From: Sindora glabra
Taxonomy: Eukaryota; Streptophyta; Magnoliopsida; Fabales; Fabaceae
Direction: 5' to 3'
Length of the DNA stretch: 64,000 bases
Assembly (NCBI GenBank): GCA_020226215.1
Contig: CM035227.1
Location: forward strand, 4,643,343-4,707,342
Of this stretch, positions 38,038 to 53,257 are shown piece after piece. Made by a program: the position numbers and the translations under genes. The notes under the pieces are model-generated. The model saw only the letters and a list, made by a program, of their open reading frames with translations, ran no database searches and was not told the DNA's origin. Positions within the stretch are counted from its first letter, which is position 1. Each line of letters opens with the position of its first letter.

Positions 38038-40191
38038 CTAATGATTACTATCTGATTCTGTCTGTATCAAATGTACTTCCTTGCCCATGTCCTGTGGGCC
38101 ACAGATTGTTGACAAAGTTGGATCTTCAGAATGGCAATGCTTCCTCACTTTGCCGTGTAACTTGTCAAGAATCCTCCATGTTACAGAATCTGGGGTCAGT
38201 CCATTTCTTTTCATCTCCCCCACTATTTGGTAAGATTCTCTTTTCAAACCTAAATTACACGCACAATCTATCAGAATATTATAGCTAAAAATATTCGGAG
38301 TAACTCCCGAGTCTACCAGATCATACAAGAAATGACAAGCCTCGTTAAATTTTCCCGCGCGACATAGCCCTTTTAGAATTGCTGCATAAACGAAATTGTC
38401 ATGAATCCTTGAAGGCCAGATAACATTATGCCAAAAACTCTTGGCCTGCTCAATTTGATTAGATTCACAAAGGCCATCCACTATAATTGCATAAGTGGTG
38501 CTGTCAGCACTAACTCCATCACTAACCATATAATTAAATATTTTCAGTGCGTCATTTGCCCTTTGAAGTTTGAACAACCCTCGAAGAACTGCATTATAAG
38601 TCACAACACCAGGGGATAGACCCTTTTCAGGCATTACTCTGTTCAATAGATCAAGACCTTCATCAACTTTTCCAGCATCCAGTAAACCAGATATTATTGT
38701 AGTGAAAGTGACGACATCAGGGGCAGAAAATTTTCCCGCCAGCATGTCATCCAGTACCCGCAAAGCTTCATCTATCCTCCCCGTCTTGCAAAACCCATTG
38801 ATAACTGTGTTAAGGGTAATCACATCAGCATGACACCGGCTCTCAAGCATTGAGACAAGCACATTAAGAAGTTCAGTTGGGTTATTCACAAGACAAAGGG
38901 CTCTCAAGTATATGTTGTAAATTCTAGTTTTGTCAATACCTTCCTTATTTAGCATAAGTTGAAGGACTTTTGTTGCCTTGTCCACGTCCAATTCTTGGCA
39001 AAGACCTTCCACTAATACCTTGTAAGTATGCTCAGATAGCATGAAACCAAATTCAGTGCCTTCCTGCAGCAACTGATAAGCCCTCTTACAACTACTTTCC
39101 TTGCTAAGGCCGTGTATGATATAATTATATGACACATCACTCGGAACAAATCCTCTCTTCCTCATTATATAAACAACCCTCGAAGCCCCGTGATACCTTC
39201 CCACTTGGCAAAGTGAGTCTATCATCTGGTTATAAGCAACATCCTCAGCCAAACTACTCCCTTGTGGCAATTCTTCTGCAATCCTAAACACCTCATTGAA
39301 ATACCCTTCTTTGCACAAAGAATCAACAAGATTCGCAAAGGCAGCAGTCTTCACTGCTGGGTCATTTTCATCTTTCATTTTCTCCCACAACTTGAACATC
39401 AGTCCTCTCCCGCCTTCAGCATCTCTTTTCTGCAAAATGCCACGAATCATGATACTATATGTCATAGCATTAGGCATCACTCCATTCTCACTCATTTCAT
39501 CAAACACCTTCTCTGCATCCATCAATGCGCCAATTTTGAAATAACCGTTGATGAGGGTAGTGTAAGAAACTGTATTTGGACAGTGCCCTCTCTTCTTCAT
39601 ATCAAAAAAAAGTCTTTGAGCTTCACCTGGTCGGCAAAATGAGCAAAGCTGATCTATCAAACGGTTATAATTGATCAAAGACGGTACAAACCCAGGCTTG
39701 GAATTAATCAAACGTTGAATAACAAGCAATGTGTTAAGCGGGCTGCGAGAATCTAGCAACCGAGCGATAAGCACATTGCAGGTTCGCTCATCAGGAACAC
39801 AATTAGAGGCAATGAACAGAGAGAGACGATGATGGGCTTCTGAGAAACGATTGGAATCGCAAAGTGCGTGGATGATGCTACTGAGATTAAGGGAGTCCGG
39901 GCTGTACCCACGAAGGGTGAGGCGGTCCAGAAGGCGAAGAGCCTCATCCACATTGTGGTTTTTAGCGCAGAGTCTGTGAATCTTCTTTGTCCAGTAGGTC
40001 CTGTTGGTGATGCTTTCTTCAGGTTCTTCTTCATCTTTCAGGTCATTCTTCAACAATTCAACAGAGCTTGTGAATCGGAATAATATTATTCTGTTTGTGA
40101 CCGAGTAGAGGAGGGGAGGAACATCGATTCTGCTTGCACGAGCTTCAAACCAGTGCGTTGAAACTCTCATGCACGCTATTCGATTATACAT
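38038..40191 (-). CDS. P-class pentatricopeptide repeat protein, At3g18020-like
   Basis: An intronless frame of 717 codons with no interruption. PPR proteins are RNA-binding helical-repeat proteins that act on organelle transcripts in splicing, stability or translation. Residues 1-45 are rich in Arg, Ser and hydrophobics with few acids, as in a mitochondrial or plastid transit peptide. From about residue 70 to 680 there is a run of 35-residue P-type motifs (for example NTVSYTTLINGYFKIGALMDA, cut here, and DVVTFTTIISGLLDAGKVDE). No E, DYW or SMR domain follows. Phrases such as GYSPDSLNLSSIIHALCD, PDERTCNVLIARLL, KTRIYNIYLRALC and PDSVTWRILDKLH match the Arabidopsis At3g18020 protein as I remember it (about 690 residues), so this is probably its counterpart. 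The start at 40191 precedes the transit-like segment. It is the largest intact frame in the window. Confidence 0.93.
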   Translation of the reverse strand: MYNRIACMRVSTHWFEARASRIDVPPLLYSVTNRIILFRFTSSVELLKNDLKDEEEPEESITNRTYWTKKIHRLCAKNHNVDEALRLLDRLTLRGYSPDSLNLSSIIHALCDSNRFSEAHHRLSLFIASNCVPDERTCNVLIARLLDSRSPLNTLLVIQRLINSKPGFVPSLINYNRLIDQLCSFCRPGEAQRLFFDMKKRGHCPNTVSYTTLINGYFKIGALMDAEKVFDEMSENGVMPNAMTYSIMIRGILQKRDAEGGRGLMFKLWEKMKDENDPAVKTAAFANLVDSLCKEGYFNEVFRIAEELPQGSSLAEDVAYNQMIDSLCQVGRYHGASRVVYIMRKRGFVPSDVSYNYIIHGLSKESSCKRAYQLLQEGTEFGFMLSEHTYKVLVEGLCQELDVDKATKVLQLMLNKEGIDKTRIYNIYLRALCLVNNPTELLNVLVSMLESRCHADVITLNTVINGFCKTGRIDEALRVLDDMLAGKFSAPDVVTFTTIISGLLDAGKVDEGLDLLNRVMPEKGLSPGVVTYNAVLRGLFKLQRANDALKIFNYMVSDGVSADSTTYAIIVDGLCESNQIEQAKSFWHNVIWPSRIHDNFVYAAILKGLCRAGKFNEACHFLYDLVDSGVTPNIFSYNILIDCACNLGLKRESYQIVGEMKRNGLTPDSVTWRILDKLHGKVRKHCHSEDPTLSTICGPQDMGKEVHLIQTESDSNH

Positions 40192-44304
<4,113 letters not shown>

Positions 44305-44309
44305 AACAT

Positions 44310-47053
44310 TGTCACGCCTTTAGAAAATGAGAATGCTTTATAATTATTTTTAATAATATTTTCCTAACATGATAATTAATTATTTATTACGAGTATGGTT
44401 AGGGCAATGATTAAATTATGAAATGAGATTTCATAATGAAAATAGGTAAACTAAAATTAAATATAGGGGCATGTGAAATTAGATTTTTACTTTTTAATAC
44501 TTTATATAGATAATAGTTAATCAATTGTTGTGAATGAGTTTAAAATGAGAATTAATTTGGGAAAAACAGGATTTTATAATATAGATAGGAAGAATAAAAT
44601 TAAAGATAAGTAAGGGTATAATTAAATTTGGATAACGATATATGGAAGAGATTTAAAAATATTTTTTTTCAATTTTGTTCTTATGATCTCATAAAATTTA
44701 TCAAGCCCTTTTATAAAGGCTTCTTTGACCTCCTTCTCCTCTTTCCCTTTTCAACTCCTTCCTTCACTCAAATTTATCATCTTCTCACAAGATTGAGTTA
44801 GGAAGCATTAAGAAATTATTTTCCACTCATTCCTAAGTAAGTTACTTCTTTTTTAAAATTAAGTTTTGTAAAGATTTTGGTTTTGAAGGTGAAAACTTGT
44901 GATTTAATTTAAGTATGGTTATCTGGTTGTTACTAGGAATGAATCAACCAATCTTCTAACTTCTCTTCATTTCCTCCATCACTAACTAAGTAGATAATTT
45001 ACTTAAATTTGATGACTTTGTGTTCCTTTTACTTATTTTGAATGTTATGTTTTTTTGTTAGGAAGTTGAGTATTATATGATGTTAAGATGTATTATGGTA
45101 TGATGGGTTTGTTTAGATACTTACAAAATGAGTGTAAATAATGGATTTATGTTGGGTTTTAGTTTATTTGAAGCATATATGTTAATTTAGGGGGAATTTG
45201 ATCATTTAAATAGTGTTTTCATAGTTGTTCTACAAAATTTGGGCATCATACTTGAGCATATAAGCAAGTATGGCTCCAAAGTTGCTTTATGGATGCCTAT
45301 ACTTGGGTATCACAATATAGGTGACTATAAATGAGTATATACTTAGGGTACAAGCATGTAAATTACTCTTTTGACGCCTATGTTAGAGTATGGTAAGATA
45401 AGGTTGTTAAGTCAACTTTAAAAGGTTATATTTCATTCTTTTTATACTTATTTTTTAGCAAATCATCTATTAATGAAAAAATAATTAAGTGTATTTTCAA
45501 ATAAAATTAGTTTCAAATCAATATATTATATATATTTTGAGATATTACTAAAATAATGGATAAATATTAAAAATTCAAGATTTGTAGAAAGCTAGATTTT
45601 TGGATCTAACTTAGAAAAAGCATAACTCTTTCAAAACTTAACCATTTTATGCAAAAAAACCAATCCATAAAAATTCTTATGTGCCTGTATAGCTTTTATA
45701 ATTGAGTATATACTCAAATATCATATCCCTGCATGCCTATTGAATTATTTTATAATAATATAAATTCTTGTGTGCTTGTATAGCTTTTATAATTGCATAA
45801 TAGCCATGTGAAAGTTGATGCTTATGATATTAATGATAGAATTCCAAAGGAAAAAAGAATTAAAATTGATATGTGCTTATGTTTGTGATAGATATGGAAA
45901 ATCCCAATGAAGACAAGCAATTGTACGTGAATTGTTGTATAATTATAATGATTATTTATTTATTATAAATATGGTTAAATTTTTTATAGAGTTACCAATG
46001 TAATGTAATTGTATATTGAATGTTATGATAAATTATATTATATATTGATGACAAATGGAAATGATAATAGATTGATATTGTAAAATTGTGTTGAAACTAG
46101 AAACTATTTGTGAAAGAATAATATAGGGCCTAAAACCTACAAGTTAGATCATTTAAGCATTATGAAAATGGAGAGACTTTTATTATATGGGAGGATAAGG
46201 TGGGATACTTGAGATTGTGATATATGAATGGTACTAGAACCTAAATTTTCCTTGTATGAGTATCGAAAATCAAGTTTTAGGAGCTTTTGTGTATGAACAA
46301 CATCAATACATAACTTTTTACTTAAAAGTCTTATCTTATAAGAGATAGAGTAGTTCTAGTAGATATCAAGGATTGTTATCTTGTGTTTTATAACCAAACA
46401 CTCGTATCATGTCATATGCTATATCACACCTAAGTGCTTATGGGAGTAAACAGAGAGGGATAGCAAGTAGGCTAGCTAAATAGGCAGAATGCAAGTAATC
46501 TATGATATTAGAATTGGTTGATATTATATTTATTATTTGTTTATGCAGTTTTATGGATATGAATTATATTCATTATTTGGTAATCTGGGAATTTATTTAT
46601 TTGGGCTATATTGTTATTTGTATAATAGTATTGTGTGATATACAAGTAGAGTTATAGATATGATGGTGAATTGTTATAATTGTATATATGAAAAATATAA
46701 AATGGATATGAATACGATTTTTAATGATTATTAAGTAGGCTGTTTGTTTATTAAATTCGTAATTCACCATTTTCCTTTAAAATAATTAAAAGTAGAAGTC
46801 TTCTTGAGAGTGTATTTTATAGCCATGGTCAGTATTTAGATGTAATTAGAATAAGTTAGGCTTTGTAAGCAAAGTGATCTTATTACAATACAACTTGCAA
46901 TTGTATATCTTTTTCAGAAAACACTAATTTAATAAATGAATTAAAATAATTAACTCATTAGTTATTATGTAATAATGCTATTTAGAAATTATTCATGCTT
47001 ATAAAAATCAAGAAATAGGTACTACACCAATCATATTTAAGCAAGTCATGATA
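44310..47053. mobile_element. Solo LTR 3, Ty3/gypsy-like, decayed ends, target duplication AACAT
   Basis: It begins TGTCACGCC and ends GTCATGATA. The exact complement of the start would be GGCGTGACA, so the right end differs by three bases, two of them C-to-T or G-to-A changes. Flanks AACAT at 44305-44309 and 47054-47058 are identical, which supports the limits. Length is 2744 bp. The last 45 bp align with the end of LTR 1 (AGAAATAGGT, TACACCAATCAT). The layout also matches: a pyrimidine-rich block at 44700-44790, CCTAAGTAAG near 44830, and quasi-repeats at 45240-45390 built on TATACTTGGGTAT. Confidence 0.78.
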
Positions 47054-47248
47054 AACATGTAGCAAAGATTAAATAATATTTTAATAATATAAATATATAA
47101 ATAAATATAACATATAAATATAAAACAAAGTTAACTCCAAGTTAAATTGATTTTAAACATACAAATTTAAGTTTACTATATCTTTAAATATAATTTAAAA
47201 TTTTATTCAAACATAATTCTTAAATCTAATTTTTTAATTTAAATATAT

Positions 47249-49689
47249 CATTACAAAAAAAAAGTCTATACAGATGACAAAAGTTATCTGTATAAACCTC
47301 ATTGTCATTTATATAACTATTACAAATGATCTTATCATTTGTATTAGATCATCTATATAAATTCATATATATCTCAATCTATACAGATAACTTTTCATAT
47401 TGTTTATATAAGCTACATTTGTATAGATGAGAAAGTTATTTGTATAGGGTAGGAAAACGATCAATATTATCCTATCTATACAAATAACTTTGTCGTCTAT
47501 ATTAATGGACACCTATACAAATGATATTTACCATTTATATAATTGAATGTCGTTTATATACATCACACTTATATAGGTACATGAACAATGTAAAAAAATT
47601 TCAATTCACATTAATTTTTTTTTAATAATTTTAATGATTTTATTTTTGTTAATTTTTAACATATTTATTTCTAATTTAAAGCATTTGTTTGTAAATAAAT
47701 GTAAATAAATGGTGAAAAAATTTAATACACCCTAAAATATTTTTATAATTATTAATAATTATTTAGAAATATCATAATATCAATTGTACAAAAGTGCATG
47801 ATATATATAATCCATTATTACTTATATCTTTTATATCTTAAATTCTTAAATTATAAAAAATGTAATTGTGGAATCATCATGCTATTATTTTTCAAATGCT
47901 TTCATTCTTGCATAATATAATACATTAATTATTATATAACTTACTTATAATATTAAATTATTTTGTATCATAATATTTTTATTGCTTAAATTATAAAATA
48001 TTTCATATCGTAAGATTTTTTTAATATTCATTGTTGTAATTATCAAAATTAGTTAGTTATTATTTTTTAATTACTTTCATTTTTATATAATTTAATAATT
48101 TAATAAAAATTATATGACTTCTAATAGTAAATTATTACATATTTTATTTCTTCTTATTATTTAGTAACTTTTTAATAAGAATTTAATTAAGTAATTTTAT
48201 AAACATTCAAATTATTTATTTTTTAGTATTTTAAATGATTGCTAAATTACTAAATGTTTCACATCATAAGAGATTTTATATTTTCATTCATGTAATTATC
48301 AAAACTTATATTTATTCATTTTTATATACTTTTATTTTTAATATAATTTAATAATTTAATTAATATAGTTACCAAAATTATTACAAATTTTATTGTCCTA
48401 TTTTTCATTAAACTCATTAGATATTTAACATAGTAAATATGCTAACTTTCATAAAATATTAATTTTACTAACTAATACAATAAAGCATTAAAATGAATTC
48501 ATATTCAACTATTATATCAATATCATTGGATATTTAAAATAATAATCATATTAAATTATACAAAATGATTATTTTTTCAAACTAAATATCATATTAAAAT
48601 ATGTGAAATAATAATTCATACTCATTATATATTTAACATAATAAATATATACATCATTGTGCAAAATAATAATTGTATCAAACTAAGTTAATGAAGTAAA
48701 ATTTTATTTTTATATATTACATCAATATTATTAAAAAAATTTAGCAGTATAAATTTTTTAACATACCTCAATAAAATAGCGAAGTAACAATTAGAAATTT
48801 TAATTAATAATGCAATAATATAATCTGATTATATAATAAAATAAATATAATAATTAATAAATGAATATAAAAATATGGTTAAAAAAAAGAAGAGAACATA
48901 TCTAAACTCCAAAGAAAAGGAAGAGCTCCACCTATGCACATAAGAAATGGTTCATGAGTGGAATTTTAATTAACAATGTAGGAATTTTAATTAATAATGC
49001 AACAATATAATCTGATTATATAACAAAATAAATATAAGAATTAATAAACAAATATAAAAAGATGATTGAAAAAAGAAAAGAACATATCTAAACTCCAAAG
49101 AAAAGGAAGGGCTTCATTTGCGCGTATAAAAAATGGTTTACAAATGGATATTTATAAGTAAACTATATATAGACAATAAAAAGTCATTTTTATAAGTATT
49201 CTCGATTATCTCAATTTGTCTAAAATAAGAGACGTATGTCTTATTTTCCCCTTTAAGCCTATTGAGACAATAAAAATTCGTTTGTATAGCATAAAAAAAA
49301 CTTGTTTATATTGCCTTTATAATTTTAAACGGCCAATTTTTTGCCACCCTTAAAAATTTGAATTTTATATAAATGACTTTTTGTTGTTTGTATTGAGAAT
49401 TTTTAAAAATTAAAAAAAAATTATATAAACAACAAAAGTCATCTATATGGGATTTTTAATTTTTAAAAAAATTGAAAAATTCTAAACAAACAATATTTTG
49501 TTATTTATGTAGAGTTTTAAAAAATATTTTTTAAATTTTTTTATTTTTTTAAAAATTCTACACAAATGATAAAAATTATTTGTATAGAATTTTTAAATTT
49601 TTTTAAAAGATTTTAAAAATTTTATTCAAATAATCAAAATTATATTATTTATATAGGTAGCCTCTGTATATTATATAATTATTATAGTG
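47249..49689. mobile_element. Non-autonomous CACTA (En/Spm-like) element with palindromic subterminal repeats
   Basis: The left end reads CATTACAAAAAAA, one change from the plant consensus CACTACAAAAA. The right end, reverse-complemented, reads CACTATAATAATTATATAA. Both ends (about 47265-47580 and 49160-49670) are filled with copies, in both directions, of a motif of the form TATACARATGACAAAAGTYATCTGTATA. Subterminal repeats of this kind are the transposase-binding arrays of CACTA elements. The interior is AT-rich with no transposase or TNPA frame. The 3-bp flanks (TAT and CAA) do not match, so the exact limits or one end are uncertain. Length is about 2.44 kb. Confidence 0.68.
48796..49150. 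repeat. Two-copy tandem duplication (187 bp) inside the CACTA element
   Basis: AATTTTAATTAATAATGCAA begins at 48796 and again at 48983. Both copies continue through ATATAATCTGATTATATAA and AACATATCTAAACTCCAAAG, and end near AAATGGTT. They differ by scattered point changes. Confidence 0.85.
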
Positions 49690-50961
49690 CAATTTATTTT
49701 AAATTGAGTTCGTATAAAAAATTAGGTCGAGCCAAAAATTTTGTCTACCCCTTCTCAAAAGTTATTGAATGCAAGCTTGTTTTCGTATTCCTCTTACGGG
49801 CTGACCTCCACCGTCACTATTATGTATTCATTGTACATGATACCCGAACATCCCCTAGACAGTTTATCATGTATTAACAACATTTTTTTTTAACATAGAA
49901 TAATGGATGATTTTGAATGCTAAAATCAAGCAAATAAATTGAAAGTATCATACTCTCCATAATAACAGTTTCTACAATCACTTTTTGATATTTTCTCCGC
50001 GCAAATATGCGTGTATGAATTTCTGCAAGTCAACTCTCACTATTTGAGTCATTTATATATTATATCACAAATCTTGATCTCAATATGGGTCATCATTTGA
50101 TAGTTTAAAATCAAAGGACGCAAATGTAAAATAGGCCTATGATCGTCGGGCAATGCAAGTAACTTATGGTTACTAGTTAATGCAGACAACTTAATATGAA
50201 ACTTGCATTATGCGAACAAACCCCCACAGGCAAAAGTGGGCTTGACTGTAAGCAGAAAAAATATTTTTTAATTATTTTTTTATATTTAGAACTAATATAT
50301 ATTAAAAAATTTTAATTCAATTACTTTCTAACAAATTTAATTCAATTTTTATACTTTAATTCAATTTTTTTACTCAAATAATTTAATAAAAATTAAAATA
50401 TAAAAATATAATTTATAAATTATAAAATAAAATAATTAATAAAAATATTAAAAAAATACAGGCTGCGATGTGGTATGGACACTCTAATGTGAAACTCTCA
50501 TTTAATGCGAGCAAGCCCGCATAAGCTTGGTAAGCACGCATGGATAAAAGGCTACGTAGCACCACTCATTTTATATATTTATGCAAATGGATAAATTAAT
50601 ATAGATATGAATAAAGTTAAAAATAGATCAGTTATCATTTAGTTATAATCTAACATAAAATTTTAAATAAATTATTAATTATTAATTATTTTTAAAATAT
50701 ATGATTAATTTAATTTATTTATTTATTCATTAAATTAAATATTTCTTATTAAAATATTATTTTAATTTTTATAAAATTAAGTTTGTATCAATTTAATCTT
50801 TTACTAAAATTTATATCAATTTAATTTCTATAAAATTAATTTTATAATAAATTTTAATCCCTCTGTATATGAGATAGCATTAATGAATTACTATATGAAT
50901 AAACTAAAATTTAACATGAAATTAATTTTACAAGGATTAAATTGGTATTAAAGGTATCATA
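49690..50961. other. Intergenic sequence with a short direct repeat
   Basis: About 55 bp near 50190 (ATATGAAACTTGCATTATGCGA) recurs in diverged form near 50490 (ATGTGAAACTCTCATTTAATGC), both leading into a CCC-rich phrase. No gene is visible. Confidence 0.4.
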
Positions 50962-50964
50962 TTA

Positions 50965-51634
50965 GACTCTATTTCACACAATTAACTGATAAGTTAGTTA
51001 ATAGTTATTAAGTAACATAATAATTGATAAGTTAGCTGATAGCTGATAACTGATAACTTCTAGTTGATAATTAATAACTGATAGCTAATAGTTGATAAGT
51101 TAACTAAAATGTTTCGTAAAATTAGTTGTTGAACTAACTAAAATTATAAAAGGATATAAAAGGATATATTAATAGAAATATATATATATAATTAAAATAA
51201 TTTATATTTATCTAAAAATTAAATTATATTAATATAATTAAAAAATTTAAAATAAAAGTATAATATTTAATATTTAATTTATTATATTTTATAAACTTAT
51301 ATATTTTTTTATTTATATAATTTTTATTTTATTATTTATTATAAAATTATAATTACTTAAAATATAATTAAATATATTTTTTAAAAATTACTTAAATTTA
51401 CATTACAAAAGATATGTATTGTAAATTAATAAAAAGAATAAGAATAAATTTGGAAAGAATTTAAAAAATAGTAACTTATAAGTTATAAGTTACTTTAAGT
51501 AACTTATTAAATCAGAATTTATAAGTTATATAGAGTAACTTATAAGTTAGTATGAAAAATACTTTTAGAAATTAACTTATTATTTATTGATTAGGTCAAT
51601 AAGTTATAAGTTATTTATTGTGCGAAATGGAGTC
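50965..51634. mobile_element. Tourist-like (PIF/Harbinger) MITE, 670 bp, target duplication TTA
   Basis: The left end GACTCTATTTCACACAAT matches the reverse complement of the right end, GACTCCATTTCGCACAAT, with two differences. It is flanked by TTA at 50962-50964 and 51635-51637, the 3-bp TWA duplication of the PIF/Harbinger group. Inside are many GATAAGTTAG/CTTATAAGTTA palindromic phrases. There is no coding capacity. Confidence 0.82.
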
Positions 51635-51637
51635 TTA

Positions 51638-53257
51638 ATAAAACTAATAGTAGCCTCATTAGATCGTACATCTTTCTTGATATATCCAGATAATAAATAA
51701 GAGCATAAATTGAAATATTCTGGAGTTATAAAGATAGTTATGTTATAGGAATCAAAATAAAATTCTAATCTAATTTTTTTTGTCGCTATGTTATATTTGT
51801 TGATACCATTATAAATCAAAATTACGCTATATTACAAATTTTAAATTACTTTTTACTCTCTTTTTCAAAATTCTAATTTTTCTTTACCTTTTTTTAACAA
51901 TTTTTTTATATTTAATGACATAAATAGCCATTTTCTTAATATTATATTTCTTAAATTTGATATTCATGAAATTAAATATAATTTACTAAATATTTTAACA
52001 TTGGTATACATTAAATAAAATTTATTTAATTCAAAATTGCTGTTGTAATAAAATAAAATACCTTGAAAATAGTAAAAAAAGATTATTCATTTTATTAACC
52101 TATTAAATCATGCTTGAATGTATCACAATATAATTTTTCAATAAAATCATATATTAATATTCTAGGGACATGCAAAGCTTTCTAATTTTTCCATATCACT
52201 TCGAAATATTCTATAGACACTAATTACAAGAATTTTATACTGATCACACACTAGAAAATATCTCTAATTAACATCAGTAATATTGGAGATTATTTCTTTA
52301 TAAAGGTTCTTTTAAAAATTAATTAATATCATGAAATTTATTTTAAGTTTACTTTTTATATAATATTACAATAAGATTAATACAAATAGTTAGATTTTAC
52401 TTTCTTTGGATGAGAATTGATACTATCGTATATATAAATATATTATGATATATAATTTTGAGATATTTAAATTTATATTAAATTATTAAAAAAATTTAAT
52501 ATCTTAATATAGTATTTTTTATTTATAATATATTGACTTGTATAATGCAAAAATCATAGCGAAAGACATATTTGTGACTCCCCATAACATTAAAATCAAA
52601 TTTATTTCAAATTAAATTCATCAACTTTACCTTAAATGCGTCTGGCTCAATTCCTTCTTTTGCATTGATTGACTTCTTAATGGTCATGCACTGTCATATT
52701 TATTATTCCACTGCAAAATAAATTTATTGTAATATACTACATATCAGACTGTATTTTTCCCCCCAAGTATACAACTAATTAGACACAGAAGAATTATACG
52801 ATCCAAATTCGTAGTGACTACATCAATGTCTGTTAGCCTCACATTTTATACCCATTCCAATTACTTTATCAAAAATCAAACCCTCACATCAAATTCCTTT
52901 GAAATTCTTCATTAAGGCCTTCTTTCCAACCTCTTTTCATATGTTTCTCTCCTCTTACATCTGAAATATATGAATCAATTACTTAAATAAGAGTATAGTT
53001 CGCCCTTCTTTCACTAATTATACTAATATCCCTTGACATCCTCCCAAGTACGAATAATGAACAAATAGGGTTCAAATGTAAAAATCTGGCATGCATTCAA
53101 ATTCAGCGACATATTATAACTAGCACTAACGTCATGAAATTAACATAAATATCACAAAATAATAACAACAGATCCACTTCCCAACAAACTAAAATATATA
53201 AAAACAGAAACTCCATACATATATCCATCGTTTTACAGATATCTAGTGGTTTTTCAT
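51638..53257. other. AT-rich intergenic sequence, including the 3' flank of the WOX1-type gene
   Basis: No coding region supported. The part from about 52900 to 53257 should include the 3' untranslated region of the homeobox gene, but no polyadenylation site stands out. Confidence 0.45.

Noticed and set aside
39262..39642. Plus-strand frames of up to 126 codons across the PPR gene
   Set aside because: They are antisense shadows of the minus-strand PPR frame, which explains the region fully.
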